A stretch of DNA of 10,947 nt, taken from positions 1 to 10,947 of the forward strand of contig JBKGZY010000082.1 of assembly GCA_046543175.1 (NCBI GenBank), given 5' to 3'. Of this stretch, positions 1-5,094 are shown one piece after another (position 1 is the first letter of the stretch; each line of letters starts with the position of its first letter). A program made the position numbers and the translations under genes. This stretch comes from Dichotomicrobium sp046543175 (GTDB lineage Bacteria; Pseudomonadota; Alphaproteobacteria; Rhizobiales; Rhodomicrobiaceae). The notes beneath the pieces were generated by a model. The model saw only the letters and a list, made by a program, of their open reading frames with translations, had not been told where the DNA came from and did no database searches.

Positions 1-110
1 CTTCCGCCTCGAAGCGGTCATGGGCATCTCGACAATATGCTCCACAGCAAGACCGTTCGAAGTCGTGACTTTGCTACACAGAAGGGATTGAATGCTGTGT
101 TCGCTTGTTC
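1..110. other. Left edge, no confident gene
   Basis: No gene can be supported here. On the minus strand one frame is open from about position 100 off the left edge and reads ...GLAVEHIVEMPMTASRRK. Possible ATG starts lie at 27 and 21, with a weak GTGGAG about 13 nt before the first. It could be the 5' end of a leftward gene, but too little is visible to identify it. The three plus-strand frames either hit stops early or give low-complexity translation. Confidence 0.3.
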
Positions 111-241
111 AGCTAGACCGCATTCAGCGATTCTGCTTTCGCTGAATGCGGTCTAGCTCTCGATTTTATCGCATCTGCGTCGCTTCGCGCCGACCTTCGG
201 CTTCGGCGCAAAACCGGTTCCAACTTTTTGCTGACAATGCT
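111..241 (+). repeat. RIME-like palindromic intergenic repeat, copy 1
   Basis: The element opens with a perfect 20-bp inverted repeat (111-130 and 139-158, 8-nt loop). A TTTTATCGCAT segment follows, then a second hairpin (GCGCCGA 187-193 with TCGGCGC 203-209), then ACCGGTTCCAACTTTTTGC and an ending in AATGCT. The second half matches 8440-8530 in order and sequence: TTTTxTCGCAT, TTCGGCTT, xCCGGTTCC, ACTTTT, AATGCT. The first hairpin has the same layout in both copies but different arm sequences. This resembles the mosaic palindromic repeats (RIME type) of alphaproteobacteria; the family name is from memory and was not searched. Confidence 0.7.
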
Positions 242-270
242 TTAAAGGGTGTTTCAGGGGAGCATTGTCA
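232..270. terminator. Inverted repeat after ppsA, possible terminator
   Basis: TGACAATGCT (232-241) and AGCATTGTCA (261-270) are perfect 10-bp arms separated by 19 nt. The pair lies 27 nt past the ppsA stop in the direction of transcription, so it could end or stabilise that transcript. No T-tract follows on the ppsA strand, so it is not a textbook intrinsic terminator. The left arm is also the end of the repeat element, so the hairpin may simply belong to that element. Confidence 0.35.
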
Positions 271-296
271 ACGTGCTAACGCCTGTCAACCATTGT

Positions 297-2720
297 TCAG
301 GCGTCGCGAGGGTCACGCCCGAGCGCCTTTTCCACCTCCAGCACGTTTCGCATGGTTTGCGGTACGCAATCAGCGTTAAAGCTGATGGAATCGATCCCGA
401 TTTCGACGAGGAAGCGTGCGAATTCTGGATAGTCCGATGGCGCCTGCCCGCAAATGCCGATATGCCGTCCGCTGGCCTTTGCACCTTCCACGGCCATACG
501 GATCAGTCTGAGAATACCTGAGTCGCGCTCGTCGAAGTCGAAGGCCACCAATTCCGAGTCACGGTCGACGCCGAGGGTGAGTTGCGTCAGGTCGTTGGAG
601 CCGATGGAAAAGCCATCGAACAGCGCGGCGAAGTCCTCCATCAGTAGCACGTTGTTCGGAATTTCGCACATCACGTAGATTTCCAGCCCGTTCTCGCCGC
701 GCTTGAGGCCCTGCCCGGCCATCGCCTCCAGTACTCGCCTGGCTTCCTCGACCCGCCTGCAGAACGGGATCATCAGCCGAACATTGGTCAGCCCCATCTG
801 TTCGCGAACGCGCTTCATTGCCGCGCATTCCAGCCCGAAGCCTTCGGCGTAATCCGGATGCGCATAGCGCGCCGCGCCGCGAAAGCCGAGCATCGGGTTG
901 TCCTCCTCCGGCTCGAAGGAGCGCCCGCCGATCAACTGCGCGTATTCGTTGGTCTTGAAGTCTGACATGCGCACGATCACCGGCTTGGGATAGAACGCCG
1001 CGGCTATGGTCCCGACGCCTTCGGATAGCCGCTCGATGAAGAAATCGGCTGGGCGGTCGTAGTTGCGCGTCAGCACACCGATCTGCGCGCGGGCCTCCTT
1101 GTCTTCGACCTCTTCCGGGCGCAGCAGAGCCATCGGATGGACCTTGATATACTCGTTGATGATGAACTCCATCCGCGCGAGGCCGACGCCGTCATTCGGC
1201 AGGAAGCTGAGCTGGAACGCTGCTTCCGGGTTGCCGACATTGATCATGATTTGCGTGGCAGGGCGCTCCAGGCCGCTCAGGTCGGTCTCCTGCGTCTCGT
1301 AGGCCAGCGCGCCCTTGTAGACCCGGCCGACATCGCCTTCCGCGCAGGACACCGTGACCTCGCCCGCCTCCGCCAGCGTTTCGCTGGCATTCGCCGCCCC
1401 GACCACCGCCGGGATGCCCAGCTCTCGCGCGACGATCGCCGCATGGCAGGTCCGTCCGCCGCGCGCCGTGACGAGCGCAGCAGCGGTCTTCATCACCGGC
1501 TCCCAGTCCGGCGTGGTACTGTCGGCCACGAGCACTTCGCCGGGTTTGAAGTCCGCCAGATGCTGCGCGTCCGGAATTACATGCACCTGGCCGGTCGCTA
1601 TTCGATTGCCGACGGCCCGGCCCTTGGCCAGCACCGGCCCGCGCTCCCTGATGTGATAGGTCTTGAGAACCTTCGCCTTTCGCTGCGAGGCCACCGTCTC
1701 GGGCCGCGCCTGGACGACATAGAGCTGGCCATCCCTGCCGTCCTTCGCCCATTCGATGTCCATCGGCCGGTCTTCGCCGGCTTGCGTGCTATAGTGCTTG
1801 GCAATGACGATGGCTTGCCCGGCGAGATCGAGCGCGTCTGCGTCCGTAATGCAGAAGCGCTGTTGGTCGGCTTCGGGCGTGGGGAGATTGCGGGTCTGCT
1901 CGCGCGTGTGCCCGGTCGCGTAGACCATCTTCATCTGCTTGTCGCCAAGCCGCCGGCGCAGCACAGCGCGATAGCCCTGCTCATAGGTCGGCTTGTGGAC
2001 GTAGAATTCGTCCGGGTCGATCGTGCCCTTCACCACGTTTTCGCCGAGGCCGTAGGCCGCGTTGATGAACACCACATCCTTGAAGCCGGTCTCGGTGTCT
2101 AGCGAGAACATGACGCCCGCCGCGGCGAGGTCGGCACGCACCATCTTCATGACGCCGATCGACAGCGCGACCTTGAAATGATCGAAGCCGCGCTCGGCAC
2201 GGTAGCTGATGGCCCGGTCGGTGAAGAGCGAGGCGAAGCAGCGCCGGCAGGCGTCGAGTAGCATCTCGTCGCCCTTGACGTTCAAGTAGGTGTCGTGCTG
2301 CCCGGCGAAGCTGGCGCTTGGCAGATCTTCGGCTGTCGCGGAGCTTCGCACCGCGAGGCTCAGATCGTCGCCGTATTCATCGCGCAGCTCGGCGTAGGCC
2401 GCCACGACTTCCGATCGCAGCGTCTCGTTCAGTCCCGCGCCATAGACTATTTCGCGCGCGGCCGCCGCGCGCTCGGCCAGCGCCGTCACGTTCGAGTTGT
2501 CGAGATCATCAAGAAGCGCGTGCAGCCCGTCCGACGCGCCGGCCTCGCTCAGCATGTCGAAATAGGCGTCGGCCGTAATCGCGAAGCCGTTCGGCACCCG
2601 CACGCCGAGCGGAGTCAGCTCGCGGTACAACTCACCAATGGAAGCGTTCTTGCCGCCAACAAGCGGGACATCACCCAGCCCCAGCGCGGAGAACCAGCGA
2701 ACATAGCGCCCGGAAGGCAT
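297..2720 (-). CDS. ppsA: Phosphoenolpyruvate synthase (pyruvate, water dikinase)
   Basis: The enzyme converts pyruvate, ATP and water to PEP, AMP and phosphate, the entry step to gluconeogenesis from three-carbon acids; it is cytosolic. The 807 residues match the family length. The N-terminal ATP-grasp/pyruvate-binding domain (about 10-350) opens with LVGGKNASIGELY. The swivelling phosphohistidine domain (about 385-470) carries GGRTCHAAIVAREL with the phosphorylated His at 426. The C-terminal PEP-utilising barrel (about 490-800) includes GLARMEFIINEYIKVHP, GSNDLTQLTLGVDRDS and GICGQAPSDYPEF with the catalytic Cys at 757. These positions sit close to His421 and Cys751 of the E. coli enzyme. 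The ATG start has AGGGG 8 nt upstream, overlapping the stop of the broken gene before it. It is probably co-transcribed with otsA, though the 450-bp gap could hold its own promoter. All key residues are present. Confidence 0.96.
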   Translation of the reverse strand: MPSGRYVRWFSALGLGDVPLVGGKNASIGELYRELTPLGVRVPNGFAITADAYFDMLSEAGASDGLHALLDDLDNSNVTALAERAAAAREIVYGAGLNETLRSEVVAAYAELRDEYGDDLSLAVRSSATAEDLPSASFAGQHDTYLNVKGDEMLLDACRRCFASLFTDRAISYRAERGFDHFKVALSIGVMKMVRADLAAAGVMFSLDTETGFKDVVFINAAYGLGENVVKGTIDPDEFYVHKPTYEQGYRAVLRRRLGDKQMKMVYATGHTREQTRNLPTPEADQQRFCITDADALDLAGQAIVIAKHYSTQAGEDRPMDIEWAKDGRDGQLYVVQARPETVASQRKAKVLKTYHIRERGPVLAKGRAVGNRIATGQVHVIPDAQHLADFKPGEVLVADSTTPDWEPVMKTAAALVTARGGRTCHAAIVARELGIPAVVGAANASETLAEAGEVTVSCAEGDVGRVYKGALAYETQETDLSGLERPATQIMINVGNPEAAFQLSFLPNDGVGLARMEFIINEYIKVHPMALLRPEEVEDKEARAQIGVLTRNYDRPADFFIERLSEGVGTIAAAFYPKPVIVRMSDFKTNEYAQLIGGRSFEPEEDNPMLGFRGAARYAHPDYAEGFGLECAAMKRVREQMGLTNVRLMIPFCRRVEEARRVLEAMAGQGLKRGENGLEIYVMCEIPNNVLLMEDFAALFDGFSIGSNDLTQLTLGVDRDSELVAFDFDERDSGILRLIRMAVEGAKASGRHIGICGQAPSDYPEFARFLVEIGIDSISFNADCVPQTMRNVLEVEKALGRDPRDA

Positions 2721-2729
2721 GCGCCACCC

Positions 2730-3104
2730 CTAATCTTCCCACTCATCCACCCAGCGATCCGCCAGGTGCTCCATCAACTGCGGCGCGGCAGTGTATTCCA
2801 CACCGGAAGGCGTGGCATCGACGTGGACGCCGGGCGTAGTCCCAATGACGGAAGTTGTTCATTCCAGCTCAGCAGAAGGTTCTTCAGAGGCAGTCACATC
2901 CTGTTCTTGCGACTCGTCGGCACTCACCGAGGAGTCGGCCTCTGGCGTCGGTCCCGACGAACTTTCAGCCGGTGGTGTTTCGGAAGTGGGCCCTTCCACG
3001 GAGGACTGCCACCAAAATTAGCCAGCCATACCAGCCACGATGACGATCACCGCAATAATGATAGTCCTTATGCTCACATATTCTCTCGCCTTCTTGGTCG
3101 TCAC
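2730..3104 (-). pseudogene. Small membrane-anchored protein gene with two in-frame stops
   Basis: One minus-strand frame reads as a coherent small protein between otsA and ppsA but is cut by TAA (3020-3018) and TGA (2861-2859). From the GTG at 3077 it runs VSIRTIIIAVIVIVAGMAG (a membrane anchor), stop, FWWQSSVEG, and a Pro/Ser/Glu-rich linker ending EEPSAELE. After the second stop come TTSVIGTTPGVHVDATPSG and VEYTAAPQLMEHLADRWVDEWED, ending at TAG 2732-2730. A second possible GTG start at 3104 adds MTTKKAREY. An anchor, a disordered linker and an acidic/aromatic tail kept in one frame without frameshifts suggest a single ancestral gene of about 115-125 codons with two recent nonsense changes. 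Sequencing error or two tiny separate ORFs are alternatives. I do not recognise the family. The stop lies 9 nt before ppsA, so the gene is part of that operon layout. Confidence 0.6.
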
Positions 3105-3168
3105 TGCCTGAACGAGGCACGCATGTGCGTCTCTAAAGAGGGCTGGCCCAACGTAGCAATATCAGATG

Positions 3169-4605
3169 TTAAGCTACCGGCTCGTGTGCCCGCAGCTTCT
3201 CCCCGCCTTTGTGCGCTGTTCTCGCAGCAGCGGAGCATACGGCGCGCTCGAGCGCGGCGAGGAAATTTCGCTGCCAACTATGGACATCGTGCTGCCGCAG
3301 CCAGGCGAACATCCGCGCCCAAGTTGGGCGTCGCACCGAGGCCGGCAACTGCAAGGCGGCCTTGATTGCTCTTGCAACCGCGGCGGGGTTACCTGGATCG
3401 ACGATGAGCGCAGCAGCAAGCTCGTGCGCGGCCCCGGCGAAGCGCGACAGGATCAACACGCCCGGATCGTCGGGGTCCTGTGCGGCAATATACTCCTTCG
3501 CCACCAAGTTCATGCCATCGCGCAACGGGGTCACGAGACAAACCGCTGACCTTCGAAATAAGGCGGCAACTTGTGCGTGATCCATCGCCCGATCGACGTA
3601 GTGGACTGGCAGCCATGACGGCGTACCGAAGCGTTCGTTTATCCGCGAGACCAACGCCTCGACACTGCGCCGGGTCTGATCATATTCCGGGATCGTTTCG
3701 CGCGAGGGCGCGGCGACCTGCGCCAGTGAAACCTTGCCGTGCAGCGTTGGCGTTTCCTCCAGAAAAAGCTCGAAGGCCTGAAGCTTCTCGGGCAATCCCT
3801 TGGTGTAGTCGAGACGGTCGACACTGCAAATCCATCTCACCGCGGGGTCATCATCCCCAAGGGCAGTGGCGAGATCGGCGACCGAGGCCGAAGACGCTAG
3901 CGCTTCGAAGCCTCGGGTGTCGATACTGATCGGGAATGCGCCGGTTGCGCTTCGCCGGCGCATGCGGTCCGCCGCATGGGAGTACGCCGCCAACGGGGAA
4001 CCGAACCGCTCGGCCGCCCATTCGAAGTTCCGTCGACATTGCTCGGTTTGGAAACCGACCAGATCATAGGCTTGAAGCTGGTCGACCAGTTCGCCAGACC
4101 TGGGCAACTTGTCGAGAACCTCCGGCGCAGGAAACGGAATGTGCAGAAAAAAACCGATCCGAGCATTCACGCCCATATCCCGTAGGCGTTGCCCGAGTGG
4201 GATCAGATGATAGTCGTGAACCCAGATCCGGTCATCCGGCCGAGCCAATTCCCGTAGGTAACGCGCGAACCGTTCGTTCACGCGGCGGTACGTTGCATAA
4301 GCCTCCGGATCATAGCGCGCGAGATCGGTCCGGCCGTGGAACAGCGGCCACAACGTACGGTTGGCATATTCCAGGTAATAGCAACGATGCTCTTCCTGCG
4401 ACAGCTTGATGGTCGCCAGCGAATAGCCGTCCTGCTCAGTAATATTCCGCAGATCCATCGGACTGCTGACAATCTCGCCGTCCCAGCCGAACCAGACACC
4501 GCCGTGGCGGCGAAGGACAGGCTCAAGCGCAACCGCAAGGCCCCCTGTCTGAGGTTGTCCATTCGAGAAGGGCACACGGTTGGATACGGCTATTATGCGT
4601 GACAT
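3169..4605 (-). CDS. otsA: Alpha,alpha-trehalose-phosphate synthase (UDP-forming), GT20 family
   Basis: It joins UDP-glucose and glucose-6-phosphate to trehalose-6-phosphate in the cytosol, the first step of OtsAB synthesis of the protectant trehalose. Its 478 residues are close to the 474 of E. coli OtsA. The N-terminus SRIIAVSNRVPF with TGGLAVALEP is the donor-side glycine-rich loop with the conserved Arg. HDYHL holds Asp131 (Asp130 in E. coli). DRLDYTKGLPEKLQAFE gives Arg264 and Lys269, which contact phosphate. RDGMNLVAKEY gives Asp363 and Glu371 at the nucleotide-sugar site. The ATG has AGGAG (4613-4617) at 7-nt spacing. No otsB phosphatase gene is in the window, so the second step must be encoded elsewhere or lie outside it. 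It heads the leftward group and is divergent from the FNR-box region, with a leader of about 230 bp to the nearest box. Confidence 0.95.
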   Translation of the reverse strand: MSRIIAVSNRVPFSNGQPQTGGLAVALEPVLRRHGGVWFGWDGEIVSSPMDLRNITEQDGYSLATIKLSQEEHRCYYLEYANRTLWPLFHGRTDLARYDPEAYATYRRVNERFARYLRELARPDDRIWVHDYHLIPLGQRLRDMGVNARIGFFLHIPFPAPEVLDKLPRSGELVDQLQAYDLVGFQTEQCRRNFEWAAERFGSPLAAYSHAADRMRRRSATGAFPISIDTRGFEALASSASVADLATALGDDDPAVRWICSVDRLDYTKGLPEKLQAFELFLEETPTLHGKVSLAQVAAPSRETIPEYDQTRRSVEALVSRINERFGTPSWLPVHYVDRAMDHAQVAALFRRSAVCLVTPLRDGMNLVAKEYIAAQDPDDPGVLILSRFAGAAHELAAALIVDPGNPAAVARAIKAALQLPASVRRPTWARMFAWLRQHDVHSWQRNFLAALERAVCSAAARTAHKGGEKLRAHEPVA

Positions 4606-4834
4606 CGTCTTGCTCCTTCCTTCGGAGTCGGCCGCGAAGGACGCAAGTCAGATGGCCTACGCCTGACAATCTCTGTCGAATTATTCGAAATCTCAAACTA
4701 CCAAGGCGCTTTTCCACCCTTGTCGGGTTCCGTGCTTGGGGCGGCCTTCGTAATCGCGATTGCATTAGCCGAAACGCTCAACAGGCATCTCTTCGCATTA
4801 CTGAATAGATTACCCGCGATATGGCCGCGCGGCA

Positions 4835-4848
4835 TTGATACACATCAA
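4835..4848. promoter_or_regulatory. FNR/FixK box, perfect TTGAT-N4-ATCAA
   Basis: TTGATACACATCAA matches the consensus for FNR-type oxygen-responsive activators (FNR, Anr, FnrN/FixK) at all ten defined positions. Its centre is at 4841.5. A class II promoter centred at -41.5 would start transcription near 4883, 23 nt before the ATG of the small ORF at 4906 and just ahead of that ORF's Shine-Dalgarno sequence (4892-4898). Being palindromic, it could also act leftward on otsA, at longer range. The regulator gene is not in the window. Confidence 0.8.
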
Positions 4849-4905
4849 CGATCAGAGGCGTGAGTGTCAGCCGGTTTTGGTCCTGTGAAGAAAGGAGGCA
4901 GCGTG

Positions 4906-5004
4906 ATGGGCCAAGGAGCGCCGGGTTTTCACTTGGGCAACTGGTGTTGCTATATGGGGCAAGTCACTCGCTTCCGGCGCAGCGCAATTTTCATTACGAA
5001 GTGA
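4906..5004 (+). CDS. Small protein, 32 residues, unknown function
   Basis: The ORF reads MGQGAPGFHLGNWCCYMG followed by QVTRFRRSAIFITK and a TGA stop. It has the best ribosome-binding site of the window, AAAGGAGG with 7 nt between AGGAGG and the ATG. It starts 58 nt after the perfect FNR box, the spacing expected for a class II FNR promoter with a short leader. The Cys-Cys pair with a nearby His might bind metal or a thiol, but this is only suggestion. It could also be a leader peptide for the Lon-like gene downstream. I recognise no family. Support rests on the Shine-Dalgarno sequence and promoter placement, not homology. Confidence 0.5.
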   Translation: MGQGAPGFHLGNWCCYMGQVTRFRRSAIFITK

Positions 5005-5013
5005 GGTCTTGAT

Positions 5014-5027
5014 TTGACCGCAGTCAA
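5014..5027. promoter_or_regulatory. Second FNR/FixK-like palindrome, TTGAC-N4-GTCAA
   Basis: TTGACCGCAGTCAA is a perfect 5-bp-arm palindrome that keeps the TTGA-N6-TCAA core used by FixK/FNR-family regulators. It differs from the canonical box in the fifth base of each arm. Its centre is at 5020.5; class II spacing predicts a transcript start near 5062. This puts an AT-rich AAAATT at the -10 position (5050-5055) and GGAGA (5068-5072) in a short leader before the Lon-like gene. It may bind the same regulator as 4835-4848 or a paralogue with altered specificity. Confidence 0.6.
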
Positions 5028-5038
5028 GGACGAGGGCG

Positions 5039-5058
5039 CAAAATTTGCCAAAATTTGC
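5039..5058 (+). repeat. Tandem 10-bp repeat CAAAATTTGC x2
   Basis: CAAAATTTGC occurs twice head to tail with no gap, so the copies lie one helical turn apart. With its flanking base each unit is a palindrome around a central A (GCAAA-A-TTTGC for the first). The pair covers the predicted -10 region of the promoter driven from the 5014-5027 box. It may be an operator for a second regulator or only an AT-rich promoter core. Confidence 0.45.
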
Positions 5059-5079
5059 CGACTACCCGGAGAAAAATCT

Positions 5080-5094
5080 ATGCGGGCATTGTAA
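5080..5094 (+). other. Four-codon leader ORF overlapping the Lon-like start
   Basis: GGAGA (5068-5072) is well placed, 7 nt before an ATG at 5080 that encodes only M-R-A-L before TAA (5092-5094). That TAA shares its last base with the ATG of the Lon-like gene (TAATG). The Lon-like ATG itself lacks a good Shine-Dalgarno sequence, so ribosomes may load at the mini-ORF and restart, which would couple or limit Lon-like translation. Chance is possible with so short an ORF. Confidence 0.3.

Larger units (their letters stand above)
4606..5093. other. Divergent intergenic regulatory region
   Basis: This 488-bp region separates otsA (left) from the Lon-like gene (right). Positions 4606-4834 hold the otsA Shine-Dalgarno sequence (4613-4617) and AT-rich stretches (around 4676-4700 and 4796-4812) that could be promoter elements, but I see no convincing -35/-10 pair. 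Positions 4835-5093 hold two FNR/FixK-type palindromes, a 32-codon ORF, a tandem 10-bp repeat and a mini-ORF, listed separately. Other open frames across the region have compositions that do not look coding. Confidence 0.6.

Noticed and set aside
1137..2102. Plus-strand ORF of 321 codons inside ppsA
   Set aside because: It is antisense to conserved ppsA domains; open frames opposite GC-rich genes are expected.
2859..3020. Selenocysteine or programmed readthrough at the two stops of the small gene
   Set aside because: The stops differ (TAA and TGA), I saw no SECIS-like hairpin, and loss by mutation is simpler.
2791..3021. Plus-strand Ser-rich ORF of 76 codons between ppsA and otsA
   Set aside because: It is the complement of the interrupted minus-strand gene, whose anchor, linker and tail make better biological sense; no ribosome-binding site was seen.
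5055..5093. TTG at 5055 as the Lon-like start
   Set aside because: It lies within the tandem 10-bp repeat and predicted -10 region and has no Shine-Dalgarno sequence. ATG 5094 is more likely.
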